From assembly GCA_039889035.1 (NCBI GenBank), contig JBDQQY010000009.1, forward strand, positions 124,001 to 188,000: DNA of 64,000 nucleotides. Reading direction: 5' to 3'. A program made the translations under genes and the position numbers. Each line of letters starts with the position of its first letter. The stretch's first letter is position 1. Below the pieces are notes generated by a model. It was not told the origin of the DNA. It did no database searches and worked only from the letters and a program-made list of their open reading frames with translations. Positions 8,568-17,177 of the stretch are shown here, in pieces. This DNA is from Plantactinospora sp039889035 (GTDB lineage: Bacteria; Actinomycetota; Actinomycetes; Mycobacteriales; Micromonosporaceae).

Positions 8568-9592
8568 CAGCTCCTCCCTCCGGTGATCGCGCCCTCGGTG
8601 TCACGGCGCAGGACGAACCGTTGGTAGACCAGCGCCGCGATGAGCGAGACGAAGAACAGGACCACGGCGACAGCGTTGCCGTATCCGTACTCCCCCGCGT
8701 TGCGCCCGTTGGCCACCATGTACGTCGCCATCGTCGATGTCCCGGCGGTGGAGGCGACGTACTGGCCCCAGATGATGTAGACGAGGTCGAAGAGTTGCAG
8801 GGCACCGATCATCGACAGGAAGGCCCAGATCCGGATCGTCGGCCCGAGCAGCGGCAGCGTGATGCGGCGCTGGATCTGCCAGTAGGACGCACCGTCGATC
8901 GCGGCGGCCTCGATCAGCTCGTCCGGGATGCCCTGCAACCCGGCGAGGAAGAGGATCACCGCGAAGCCGATGTACTTCCAGGTGAGGATGCCCATGAGCG
9001 TCCAGATCGCCTTCTCCGGATCGGAGAGCCAGTCGCTCTGTAGCCATCCCAGTCCGAGATCCTGGAGGAGGGCGTTGACGGCGCCGTTGCCCTGGAGCAT
9101 CAGGCTCCAGCCGGTGCCGACGACCACCTCGGAGATCACGTACGGGACGAAGACGAGTACCCGGATGAGCGTCTGCCCGCGCATCTTCCGGTTCAGCAGC
9201 AGGGCGAGCAGGACGGCGGCCGGCCCCTGGAGCACCAGGGACAGCACGACGATCACGGCGTTGTGCTGCAACGCGTCGATGAACGTGCCGTCCTGGAAGA
9301 CGAGCAGGTAGTTGCGAAGGCCGACGAACTCGGTCGGCGGGCCGTACCCCTGCCAGCTGAAGAAGCCGTAGTAGGCGGCCATGGCGACGGGAAAGATGAC
9401 GAAGGAGAGGAAGACGAGCAGCGTCGGCCCCGTCATCAGCGCGATCTCCAGCCGGGCGGGCCACCCGATGCCCTTCCGGGCACGGCGCGCGGTCGGGGGC
9501 GGCACGACAGGCGTGCCACCCCCGAGCGTCGTCGGACCCGCCGACCGGTCCTGCGCGAGCTGCACGCTCTCGCGGTCTGTCTCGAACATCAT
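8567..9592 (-). CDS. ABC sugar importer, inner-membrane permease (MalF/UgpA type)
   Basis: A 341-residue permease with an unusually long (about 45 residues) hydrophilic N-terminus, then six membrane segments starting at LEIALMTGPTLLVFLSFVIF. The EAA motif EAAAIDGASYWQIQRRITLP is intact. It lies ten bases after the lipoprotein gene and overlaps the next permease by one base. It forms the heterodimeric channel with that protein. An alternative start a little downstream is possible because the first residues are not conserved in the family. Confidence 0.92.
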   Translation of the reverse strand: MMFETDRESVQLAQDRSAGPTTLGGGTPVVPPPTARRARKGIGWPARLEIALMTGPTLLVFLSFVIFPVAMAAYYGFFSWQGYGPPTEFVGLRNYLLVFQDGTFIDALQHNAVIVVLSLVLQGPAAVLLALLLNRKMRGQTLIRVLVFVPYVISEVVVGTGWSLMLQGNGAVNALLQDLGLGWLQSDWLSDPEKAIWTLMGILTWKYIGFAVILFLAGLQGIPDELIEAAAIDGASYWQIQRRITLPLLGPTIRIWAFLSMIGALQLFDLVYIIWGQYVASTAGTSTMATYMVANGRNAGEYGYGNAVAVVLFFVSLIAALVYQRFVLRRDTEGAITGGRS

Positions 9593-9602
9593 GTACGGAT
9601 CT

Positions 9603-10901
9603 CTAGGCCCTCTTGGCGGCGGTCTTGACCGCCTTGACGATGTCCTCGGGGCTGCCCTTGCCAGCCAGCAGGTTCACCACGGCGGTGTTGAGGGCGTTGC
9701 CGACGTTCTGCCCGTAGACCGTGTCCAGCCACTGCGAGACGAAGGGGGCCTTGCTGTAGGCCGCGAGCACGGACTTCAGGTGCGGCTCGGTCACCGCGCC
9801 CTGCGCCTCGCTGTTCACCGGCGGCGCCTGGAACGCCTTGTAGTAGGCCTCCTGAACGGGGGTCTGGAGCATGAAGTTGAGGAAGGCGGTGCACTCCGCC
9901 TTCGGGGCCTTCGCAGAGCAGGAGTAGCCGTCGACGCCGCCGAGGATGGCGCCGGGCTCACCCGCGCCGCCCTCGATGCTGGGGAAGGGGAACCAGTCCA
10001 GGTCGGGCAGTGGCTTCTTGTCCGGCGTCAACGAACCGATGACACCCGGGTTCCAGGCACCCATGAGTTCCATCGCCGCCTTGTGGTTGGCGATGAGACC
10101 GGCCGAGCTTCCCGCGCCCTGCTGGGCCGACGTCGTCAGGAATCCGTTGTTGAACGGCTGGGTCGCGGCGAAGTTCTGGACATCCTGGCCGGCCTTCAGC
10201 CAACAGGGGTCGTCGAAGGTCATGCTCTTGGCGGTCTCGGTGACCGTGCTGGTGCTGCACTCGCGCAGCGCGAAAAAGTAGTAGTAGAAGGCGGCCGGCC
10301 AGGCGTCCTTGGCGCCGAGGGCGATCGGCTGGGTGCCTGCGGCCTTCAGCTTGTCGACGGCGGTCTGCAACTCGGCGAGCGTGGTCGGCGTCTGGGTGAT
10401 GCCGGCGTTGGCGAACAGGTCCTTGCTGTAGAAGAAGCCGCCGGGCAGCACCGCCACCGGCATCGCGTAGACCTTGCCGTCGATCGTCTGTGCCTTGAAC
10501 GACCCCTCCGAGACCACCTTCCTGGTGGCGTCGCTGATCCCGCCCGTGATGTCCAGCAACTGGCCGGCCTTGACCATCGCGGCCATCTTGCCGCCGCCGC
10601 GCTGCATGAACACGTCAGGAGCGTCGCCCGAGTTCAGCGCGGTCTGGAGCTTGCCGTCCAGGTCCTCGTTATGGATGGACTGAATCTCGATCTTCACGTT
10701 CGGGTTGGCGGCCTCGAAGTCGGCGACGGTCTTCTCCCAGAACGCCTTGCCAGGACCCGTCGTGGCGTTGTGCCAGAAGCTCATCGTGACCTTGCCGCCG
10801 CTGCGACCGTCGCCCTCCGAGTCCCCAGCACCACAGGCGGCTGTTCCCAGGACGCCCGTCGCCAGGACTACCGACATAGTCAGTAGCTTTCCTGCCCTCA
10901 T
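9603..10901 (-). CDS. ABC sugar-binding lipoprotein (family 1 extracellular solute-binding protein)
   Basis: The start is ATG 10901, giving a lipoprotein signal MRAGKLLTMSVVLATGVLG with lipobox GTAAC; longer upstream frames have no such signal. The mature protein starts with VTMSFWHNATTGPGKAFWEK, the opening strand of CUT1 solute receptors, followed by ALNSGDAPDVFMQRGGG, where ligand-binding loops normally lie, and a C-terminal helix bundle. It would capture an oligosaccharide outside the cell and feed the two permeases downstream. No glycosidase or regulator is adjacent, so the sugar is unknown. It is first in a three-gene operon. Confidence 0.92.
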   Translation of the reverse strand: MRAGKLLTMSVVLATGVLGTAACGAGDSEGDGRSGGKVTMSFWHNATTGPGKAFWEKTVADFEAANPNVKIEIQSIHNEDLDGKLQTALNSGDAPDVFMQRGGGKMAAMVKAGQLLDITGGISDATRKVVSEGSFKAQTIDGKVYAMPVAVLPGGFFYSKDLFANAGITQTPTTLAELQTAVDKLKAAGTQPIALGAKDAWPAAFYYYFFALRECSTSTVTETAKSMTFDDPCWLKAGQDVQNFAATQPFNNGFLTTSAQQGAGSSAGLIANHKAAMELMGAWNPGVIGSLTPDKKPLPDLDWFPFPSIEGGAGEPGAILGGVDGYSCSAKAPKAECTAFLNFMLQTPVQEAYYKAFQAPPVNSEAQGAVTEPHLKSVLAAYSKAPFVSQWLDTVYGQNVGNALNTAVVNLLAGKGSPEDIVKAVKTAAKRA

Positions 10902-11621
10902 CAACCTGTCCTCTCTGCCGAGTGCACCCAGATGAAGGTCCCCCTGGGCGAACGGAACGCAGGTACCGGATCGTCCGCCGTGGACGCGCGACTCTCCTTC
11001 TGTCGACAGGCGCCGGTCCGGCGGCTGGGCTCGCATCCACTAACAGCCATCACCACAGCCGTCGAACGTCACACCAAGTGTCTTTCGACGGGCAAAGACT
11101 CGCAGACGGGACCGAGAAATTCAAGACACGTTTCTGAAACTTCCAAGGCCCGGAAGCGAGCCGCGCGCGCGTCACCGCACGGTGCAGGATGGCGGCGCAG
11201 ACACCCTCCGTCGAGGTGCGGGCGACTACCCGGCGGCAATGCGTCGCCCGCCCCACCAGCTCGCACCTCGACCGCCAGTCCGCACCATGGCCAGTTTGTG
11301 GAGATATCGCCACCGAGCCGGCGGTGCGTTGTATCGGAGAAGTTCCGGAAGGAGGAGACGCCGCTGGACCGGCGTCAACCCCTTCGACACAGTCGAACTC
11401 ACGCGGCGCCAGTCGGCCCGGTTTGGGTGCATCCTTGTCGTGGATGTCGGCACCGCAAGGGTCCTGGCGACCCTCCCGGTGGAGGTAGCCTTCGATCACT
11501 TTGGACTGGAAGTGCGGCCGGTCCCAATCGCGGACGCCGAGGCAATTACCGACCTGCGGGCCGTGGTGCCAGGGGCGGTTCGGGCGGTGTGACGAGCAGC
11601 GGAGTGCGGGGGGACATACCG
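10902..11621. other. Non-coding or unassigned stretch between ABC operon and P450 fragment
   Basis: It should hold the promoter of the minus-strand ABC operon. One plus-strand open frame (11182-11592) ends in a protein-like stretch VDVGTARVLATLPVEVAFDH and then DHFGLEVRPVPIADAE, but I recognise no family and its first half is arginine-rich. The remainder shows nothing clear apart from the short palindrome at 11130. Confidence 0.4.
11130..11140 (-). promoter_or_regulatory. Short palindrome GTTTCTGAAAC, possible operator of the ABC operon
   Basis: Five-base arms GTTTC and GAAAC flank a central T, 230 bases upstream of the lipoprotein start. LacI-type sugar regulators often bind such sites, but the distance is long and no LacI gene is adjacent. 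Weak call. Confidence 0.3.
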
Positions 11622-12548
11622 GTGACCGGGAGCCATGCGATGTACACGCCCGAGTTCTTCGCGGATCCGCACCCGGCGTACGCGCAGCTCCGTGAGCAGG
11701 CGCCGGTACAACGGATTCGCAACCCGAAAGGGTTGGAGTACTGGTTCGTCACGAGGTACGACGAGGCACGCGCGGCGTTCGCCGACGGCCGACTGTCGAA
11801 GGATCCGCGGCGTGCCTGGGATGCCCTGCGCGCGGCCGGGGTGGTCAGCGGTGACCCGGGCGAGGCGACGTTCGACCTGCACACCACCGACCCGCCAGAG
11901 CACACCAGGCTGCGTGCGCTCGTGGGCCGGGCGTTCACGACCCGACGGGTGGCCGAGCTGCGGGAGCGGACCCAGCAGATCGCCGACGGCCTGCTCGACG
12001 CCATCGCCGAGCGGAAGACCGCAGACCTGATCGAGGACTACGCGTACCCGTTGTCCCTCACCGTCATCGCCGAACTGCTCGGGGTGCCGTCGATCGACCA
12101 TGGCCGGCTCCGGGCCTGGACCATCGCGGCGATGCACCCGCCGTTCGTGACCGACGCGCCGATGTCCAGAGAGGAGGGTCGCCGGCTGCTGCGGCAGTAC
12201 GTCATCGATCTGGTGGCGCACAAGCGTACCCAGGCTCGTACCGGTGGACAGGACGATCTGCTGACCGCGCTTCTCGCGGCAAGTGAGGACGGCGACCAGC
12301 TCACCGAGGCGGAATTGGTCGCCCTCACCCAGCAACTGCTCTTCGCCGGCCACGAACCGACGACCAACCTCATCGGCAACGGTATGGCTGCCCTGCTCCG
12401 GCACCCCGACCAGCTAGCCACGCTGCGCGAGCAGCCGGAGCTGCTGCCCGGCGCGATCGAGGAACTGCTGCGCTACGACGGGCCCACGGCACGGTCGTCG
12501 CCGAGCTACGCCGTGAAGGATTTCAGCATCTATCCCCATGTTCTGTAG
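11622..12548 (+). pseudogene. Cytochrome P450, 5' fragment (interrupted gene)
   Basis: The GTG at 11622 (GGGGGGA upstream) or ATG 11640 opens a bacterial class I P450: MYTPEFFADPHPAYAQLREQ, the helix-C region HTTDPPEHTRLRALVGRAFT, the helix-I oxygen-binding segment LTQQLLFAGHEPTTNLI and the helix-K ExxR motif EELLRYDGPTARSSP. The family resemblance stops after SYAVKD at about 12,515, where the sequence runs into an insertion element and a stop follows. The heme-binding cysteine loop is missing here but is found at 15,050-15,238. About 50 residues (the meander before the cysteine loop) are absent from both pieces. The gene is therefore not functional. Confidence 0.85.
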
Positions 12549-13372
12549 ATTTCGAGTCCGGTGACGGTGCGTAGCACTTCGGGGAATTCGGTGAGGCGTC
12601 CCCGCCAGCCGGTGTCGAGGATTTTCCAGTTGACCAGGTGAGCGATCGCGCGTTCGACGGCGGCTCGGAGGCTGTTGATGGCGGTGTTGCAGGCGCTCTG
12701 GATGTCGGTCAGCTGCCGGCCGCGGGGTTTGCGGGTGCCGGTGATCGCGTCGGTGCCCAGGTAGCCGAGGTCGGCGATCATGCCGGGTCCGCCGGGTTGA
12801 AGGTGGGTGGCCCACCGGTCGGCGATGCCGGACTCGTGTAGGGCTTTGCTGTCGTGGCGGGCGCCGGGGCAGGGCAGGCCAGTATCGACCAGCTGGCCGT
12901 CAAGGTCGGCCACGGCCTGCACGTTGAATCCGCTGGCGTGCCGTTTCCCCGAGTACATGCCCTCAACGCCGAGGCGGTCACCGGTCGGGGCGAGGAACCC
13001 GTCGACGAGCACCGCCGAGCGCTTCGCTCGCGTCCGTATGTCACCGGCGAAGGCTGCGGTCGTCTCACACAGCAGCGGCCGCATCCGGCGCACGAGCCGG
13101 GACACAGTGGACTGCGAGCAGCCGAACAGCCTCCCGGCTACCTTCTGGGACTCGTTGCGCCGCATCAGAAACAAGGTCAGCACCACCGCCCGGTACAGGC
13201 CCAGAATCCGATGCCGGCCCTTCACGGGCTGCCACACGCCACCGAGCAGCGCGAACACTGCGTTCACCAGCTCGGCGACTTGATCGCCACGCAGTCCGGT
13301 CATAGCCTCGCACCGCGCCGGCCGTCCGGAGGTGATCTCGTTGCTCCACATAATCCTCAGGATCTATCGCAA
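12515..13372 (-). mobile_element. IS5-type insertion sequence inside the P450 gene (ends approximate)
   Basis: The transposase gene nearly fills this segment. The left limit is set where P450 similarity stops. The right limit is set just upstream of the transposase start, near an ATCCT-C-AGGAT palindrome at 13,353-13,363. The outer sequences AAGGATTTCAGCATC (left) and TAGATCCTGAGGATT (right, complement) agree only partly, so exact inverted repeats and target duplication were not resolved. Confidence 0.6.
12530..13351 (-). CDS. IS5-family (DDE_Tnp_4-like) transposase
   Basis: A 273-residue transposase. The N-terminal helix-turn-helix region contains SQKVAGRLFGCSQSTVSRLV. The catalytic triad is recognisable: first aspartate in AVLVDGFLAPTGD, second in GMIADLGYLGTD, and glutamate in AAVERAIAHLVNWKIL. 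The spacing fits the IS5/IS1031 or Tnp_4 group. Nothing in the frame is broken, so the element may still be mobile. ATG 13351 has GAGG immediately upstream; an internal ATG at 13303 is an alternative. It is transcribed against the interrupted P450. Confidence 0.85.
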   Translation of the reverse strand: MWSNEITSGRPARCEAMTGLRGDQVAELVNAVFALLGGVWQPVKGRHRILGLYRAVVLTLFLMRRNESQKVAGRLFGCSQSTVSRLVRRMRPLLCETTAAFAGDIRTRAKRSAVLVDGFLAPTGDRLGVEGMYSGKRHASGFNVQAVADLDGQLVDTGLPCPGARHDSKALHESGIADRWATHLQPGGPGMIADLGYLGTDAITGTRKPRGRQLTDIQSACNTAINSLRAAVERAIAHLVNWKILDTGWRGRLTEFPEVLRTVTGLEIYRTWG

Positions 13373-13548
13373 GGGCGGCATTGTGACGCATAGCGACACG
13401 TCACACTTTCGAAGGCGGAAGCCCTGCGGAGTAGCGACGAACTTGCGACGAAATGTGTCGACGCCCCAACTCCGCCGAAGGAGTAAGGTCCTGCACGGGT
13501 GATCCACGCTCGTGCGCGTGGACCGTGCGAAGCTATGGAGCCAAAGAA

Positions 13549-14820
13549 GTGGTGTCTTCCGTTCGTCAGGTGCGTGCCCGGGTCCGGCCATCGACCCGAT
13601 CGATCGGCCAGCGATCCGGTGCCCAGCGGGCCTTCGCCGTCGGTCTGCTCGCCGTCGTATTGCTGTTGACAGGTTGTCGACCCGATGGCCACGCCACGAC
13701 GCCGGAACCCACCGGCCCTGCACCGGAGCCGTCCGCGACCGGGGCGCTGTACGGGCGGGTGATCCGCCCTGACGGGCGGGCGGCGAATCAGGCTACGGTC
13801 TCGCTGGCTCAGGTGACCAAAGAGGACCAATGGCGGACCGGCTTCGCGCTCGTCGCGAGCCTCGGTCTCTTGTGCCTGATCCCGTCATTCTGCGGCGGTC
13901 CAGAGGAAGCGGAGGTTTCCGCCGACGGCCAATACAGTTATCCGGCCAGCAAAATGAAGTCCAGCCCAGATTTGGTGATCAGCGCCGCTCAACCCGCCGC
14001 TCCCGGCCAGTCGATTGGACCCCGAACCGTGGCCACGGTGAAGCGGGGCGTTACGCCGCAGCGCCTTCCGGACCTCATACTCTGGGAACCCGAGATCACG
14101 GTGACAGAGGCCGGTGTGGGCAGCGCCCGGGTGAGCTGGTCACCCCTGCCTGCCGCTGCGGCACATGGCGGGCGAGTGAGCTATGCGGTGGCCGTACGCG
14201 TGGTGGCGCAAGACTCCGGCAAACCGGAGCTGGTGTCGCATCCGACTACAGGAACCAGTGCCCTCGTCGATACTCGGCCGTACGAGGATGCCTCGATCGA
14301 GGTCGTGGTGATGGCCGATGCGGAAACTTCGGTTGACGCGCGGCAGGTGTCGTACGGATATCAGTCGGGTGGCCAGGGTCTGTTGTCGGCCGGACCGGCG
14401 CCGTCTCGCGGTCTGCCGTGTCTGGCTGACGACAACCAGCGACGATTGCGGCCCACCGTCACGCCCTGCCCGTTGACCGATGGCGACCTGGAACGACATG
14501 CCGAGGTTTGGCTGCCCGGCGGCTGTTCGGTGGAGGCTGACAACTGCACGGCCGAGTCACACCAGCGACTCTGCATCGATCTTGGTGCGCGCCGATCGAT
14601 CAGCCTAGTGGTGTTCCGCACACCGTTCCTGCGCGACCGCGCGGTGGTGGAGTTCTCTCCGGACGGCAAGCGGTTCATCTCGGGTGGCCGGCCGGCTCAC
14701 TCCGAACATGCCCGCACCGTATATTCGCTGCCGTTGAAGTCGCCCGCCCAGGCGCGCATCGTCTGCGTGCGGGACCAGTTCAGCGGCAGCGTGCTCAGCG
14801 AACTGTCCGCCTGGTGGTGA
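13549..14820 (+). CDS. Secreted lipoprotein with CarboxypepD-like, FN3-like and discoidin-like segments
   Basis: The start is GTG 13549 (GGAG eight bases upstream); the longer frame from 13453 lacks a signal at its end. A long basic N-region is followed by FAVGLLAVVLLLTGC, a clear lipobox. After a proline/threonine linker come YGRVIRPDGRAANQATVSL (a carboxypeptidase-regulatory-like strand pair, interrupted by a hydrophobic patch GFALVASLGLLCLIPSF), an FN3-like part SARVSWSPLP...VSYAVAVRVV, and a cysteine-rich end CIDLGARRSISLVVFRTPF...FSPDGKRF that resembles discoidin/F5-8 folds. No enzyme motif. It sits in foreign DNA between the two P450 halves, so it may be horizontally acquired. Confidence 0.65.
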   Translation: MVSSVRQVRARVRPSTRSIGQRSGAQRAFAVGLLAVVLLLTGCRPDGHATTPEPTGPAPEPSATGALYGRVIRPDGRAANQATVSLAQVTKEDQWRTGFALVASLGLLCLIPSFCGGPEEAEVSADGQYSYPASKMKSSPDLVISAAQPAAPGQSIGPRTVATVKRGVTPQRLPDLILWEPEITVTEAGVGSARVSWSPLPAAAAHGGRVSYAVAVRVVAQDSGKPELVSHPTTGTSALVDTRPYEDASIEVVVMADAETSVDARQVSYGYQSGGQGLLSAGPAPSRGLPCLADDNQRRLRPTVTPCPLTDGDLERHAEVWLPGGCSVEADNCTAESHQRLCIDLGARRSISLVVFRTPFLRDRAVVEFSPDGKRFISGGRPAHSEHARTVYSLPLKSPAQARIVCVRDQFSGSVLSELSAWW

Positions 14821-14859
14821 GCTGACCGAATGACCGACGTTTTCGGTCGGCGGGCGGAG

Positions 14860-14975
14860 GGTGCCACGGTCGGCGGTCGACCCACCAAAGCGGGTGGGAC
14901 GGTGGAACGGCTGCCGAAGCGCCGCGGCGTACCGAAGCCGGCCTGCAGGGCGACCCGGTCGAAGTGATCTAACGC
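14860..14975 (-). pseudogene. Possible remnant of an AraC-family DNA-binding domain
   Basis: Read on the minus strand, the segment LDHFDRVALQAGFGTPRRF matches the last helix-turn-helix of AraC-type regulators (usual form: ..RVA..AGFGT...LRR.F). Beyond it the frame degrades and the expected continuation appears partly in a second frame (RQPFHRPTRFGGS). No start or complete domain exists. It lies just before the 3' P450 fragment. Confidence 0.35.
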
Positions 14976-15049
14976 AGGGCGGGCCGCCCTTACCCTCGGC
15001 AACACACCAATCTGATCACACCAGCCCGGCACGGTTTTGAATAGCGCTC

Positions 15050-15238
15050 CTGGCCTTCGGCCACGGCCTCCACCGCTGTCTGGGCGCCGCACTCGCGCGA
15101 ATGGAGGGATCCGTCGCCATCCGTACGCTGCTGGATCGGTTTCCCGACCTCAGCCTCGCGTGCGCTCCAGAGGAGCTGAGCTGGCTTCCGTTCCCGGTCT
15201 TCCGTGGGCTGGCCACCCTGCCCGTCCGGGTTGGCTGA
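15050..15238 (+). pseudogene. Cytochrome P450, 3' fragment with heme-binding cysteine loop
   Basis: Translation from 15050 gives LLAFGHGLHRCLGAALAR, the P450 heme-ligand signature FGxGxHxCxG with the cysteine thiolate, then the helix-L segment MEGSVAIRTLLDRFPDLSL and the typical end FRGLATLPVRVG before TGA at 15236-15238. This is the missing C-terminus of the gene fragment at 11622; together they would give about 400 residues with a gap of roughly 50. There is no start codon or ribosome site of its own. The 5' limit is where similarity begins. Confidence 0.85.
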
Positions 15239-15365
15239 CGCGGTCGCATGCTGACACTGTCATCCCTCCGCCTGAAAACGCCACCATGCCAATCGCGCCG
15301 GAGCCGGTCACGATGACAGTCGACGGAGAGAAATCCGCGTAGGCGGGCGCGCCGAAAAGCCCGGG

Positions 15366-15620
15366 GTGTACGACTTGGAGTGGCTGAGTGGACCGAACGG
15401 CGGCTACGGTTTCACGGTCGCCTCGTTCGACCGCTCGACATCGGAACCACCCGAGTTCGAAGACCACATCCGCAGCTTCCTCGCCCAGGCCAATCCCCGG
15501 ACTGGATACATCGATCAGCGAGCGAACCGCTTTCGTGGCGGTCGAGCTCGGTGCCCGAGCGGCGCAGGCAATCGGTCGGGGGCGACAAAGCGCGATTGGG
15601 CCAGCTCGCCAGATCCGGCA
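15366..15620 (+). pseudogene. Small hypothetical gene, probably frameshifted
   Basis: From GTG 15366 the protein starts convincingly (YDLEWLSGPNGGYGFTVASF, then DHIRSFLAQANPRTGYID), with acidic soluble character unlike a chance frame. After about 55 residues the frame turns arginine-rich, while a neighbouring frame continues with a helix-like TAFVAVELGARAAQAIG. That suggests a frameshift near 15,520. Further downstream it collides with the DUF397 gene on the other strand. Family not recognised; low confidence. Confidence 0.3.
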
Positions 15621-15629
15621 CGGATGTCG

Positions 15630-15809
15630 TTACTGGCTCTTGGCCAGAGCTACAAGCCCGCGCCACTGTCGAACGCTGAACGTCAGCATCGGCCCGTGCG
15701 GGTCCTTGCTGTCGCGTACGAGGACGCGGCCGGGGAGGTTGTCGGCCACCTCGACGCACTGTCCACTCTCGCTGCGCGACGACTTGTGCCAGTCCAAGGC
15801 GATGTTCAC
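15630..15809 (-). CDS. DUF397 small protein, partner of the upstream HTH regulator
   Basis: About 59 residues with the DUF397 pattern: LDWHKSSRSESGQCVEVAD, then VLVRDSKDPHGPMLTF and the closing W..LV. The start is set at GTG 15809 because it overlaps the stop of the HTH gene as GTGA (15809-15806), the usual coupling for such pairs, and GGAG lies eight bases upstream; GTG 15815 is the alternative. DUF397 proteins in actinomycetes are encoded after XRE-type HTH/DUF5753 regulators (as in the BldB/WhiJ-type systems), where the pair controls development or antibiotic genes. Confidence 0.85.
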   Translation of the reverse strand: MNIALDWHKSSRSESGQCVEVADNLPGRVLVRDSKDPHGPMLTFSVRQWRGLVALAKSQ

Positions 15810-16589
15810 GTCCACTTCTCCGTCGTCCTCGTGATCAGATCTAGGCTTTGGTTACCGGGTAGAGCGTAGTCCCGGATGGCCTCCCAGGCGCCCTCAAGGT
15901 CCGTCGTGGCATCCGGGCTCTCGACCACGCGACCCTTCAGGTGCCCTTCAAGGAAGCCGATCGACCGGCCCTCCACGGTCGCGACCACCAGCGGGCCGTC
16001 TAGGCCGACATAAGCGCCAGCGTCGAAGGGGACCCTGCACCCGCACGTTGGGATGCTCACAGGCAGCCACCAGCGCCTTCAACTGGTCGCGCATCACCGT
16101 CGCGTCGCCCACCCGGCGGTGCAAGACTCCTTCGTCGACGACCGCGACCAGCTGGCAGGGGTCGGGCCGGCGGTACAGGATCTCCTGTCGACCGAGCCGC
16201 GCCGCGACTATGGCGTCGATGGCCTCCGGCTGGATGCGGAAGCCTGCCAGGATGGCGCGGGCATACGCCTCGGTTTGCAGGAGGCCGGGGACCAGCAGCG
16301 GTTGGTAGACCCTGAGTAGGGTCGCCCGACTCTCGTGCTCGTTGAACGGCCGATACCAAACCGGGAAGAGTTCTTCTTTTACGAACATCCGGTAGAACTG
16401 CATGAACGCCGTCCCGAACGCGCGATCGACAGCTCCCAGATAGTCCGGGAGAGCCGGCCGTTCCCCTCGCTCGACAGCGCCGACGTGCTTGGCGGAGAAG
16501 TGGATCCGCTCGCCCCACGCGTCTTGGGTCAGGCCGAGGAGTTCCCGCGTTCGACGGAGGTCCTTTACCAGATATTCGCTCGCGGACAT
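15806..16589 (-). pseudogene. XRE-type HTH/DUF5753 regulator broken by a one-base frameshift
   Basis: The first part (start ATG 16589) has the helix-turn-helix LRRTRELLGLTQDAWGERIH, with HVGAVERGERP completing it, and the DUF5753 start FPVWYRPFNEHESRATLLRV. The frame runs to LVAACEHPNVRVQ, then becomes arginine/glycine-rich and stops at 15948. The correct continuation PFDAGAYVGLDGPLVVATVE through to the family end AIRDYALPG is in the next frame and stops at 15806. Removing one G from CAGGGTCC (around 16,031-16,036, minus strand) restores a normal protein of about 260 residues. It is either a recent mutation or a sequencing error. Confidence 0.8.
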
Positions 16590-16826
16590 AGGCTTTCACG
16601 TCCCCCAAATCGCTTCGGCGTTCATGGTCATATTCGTTGGCATGCCTCCCGGTTTCCCGTGCCCGACCAGCATCCTTCCGCCCTCATGGGCTCACGGTCC
16701 AGGGTGGAATTCAGGCACTTGCCCGCCCCCGTTACCTTCTCAACCGGGTGGGTGCCTACGGGGGCGGTGTCTAGGTCGGAGACTGGCGCCGCCCCCGTCC
16801 AATTCCGCCGACGGGAGATATCGATC

Positions 16827-17174
16827 GTGAAACTCTGGCGCAGATTGAAGCCCTATCACCGCCGGGACTGGCGCCGACTCTGGCGCTACTGCCGATGTGG
16901 CTACCGGTGGCGCTGCCCGGACTCGGTCGAACTGGTGCCGATGCCCTACCAACCACCGCCACCGCCGCCACTTTCCCGTGCGGACTACCGGGCCGCCCTT
17001 CGCGTGGAAACGGGCACGCCAACCCGAGCGGACACACGGGCCCGCCCCAGACCGACCAACCGCCGCCACCCCTGGCCCGCGTCCACCCCCGCGCGACACG
17101 CCAACAGCCGCGCGACCGACCTCACCCCGGCACGACAACACCAGTCCCCACGCACCACCACCGCTCAGGTGTAA
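16827..17174 (+). CDS. Small basic proline-rich unknown protein
   Basis: GTG 16827 has GGGAGA eight bases upstream. The first 38 residues (VKLWRRLKPYHRRDWRRLWR, then YCRCGYRWRCPDSVELVP) form a compact basic cysteine-containing motif: two CxC-like pairs that could bind zinc. After that the protein turns into a proline/threonine/arginine-rich tail of low complexity. It ends three bases before the next gene and is probably in one operon with it. The family is not recognised, but the head motif looks selected. Confidence 0.5.
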   Translation: MKLWRRLKPYHRRDWRRLWRYCRCGYRWRCPDSVELVPMPYQPPPPPPLSRADYRAALRVETGTPTRADTRARPRPTNRRHPWPASTPARHANSRATDLTPARQHQSPRTTTAQV

Positions 17175-17177
17175 CCC

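Noticed and set aside
11182..11592. Plus-strand open frame before the P450 fragment
   Set aside because: The last 50 residues look protein-like, but the first half is arginine-rich, no ribosome site is clear and no family is recognised; kept only as a note in the intergenic entry.
11622..12548. P450 as part of a natural-product cluster
   Set aside because: The gene is broken and no synthase, tailoring or transport genes of a cluster are adjacent.
13382..13405. Inverted repeat TGTGACG/CGTCACA just outside the IS right end
   Set aside because: Seven-base arms with a ten-base gap are not rare at this length, and it could not be linked to the IS ends or to the lipoprotein promoter.
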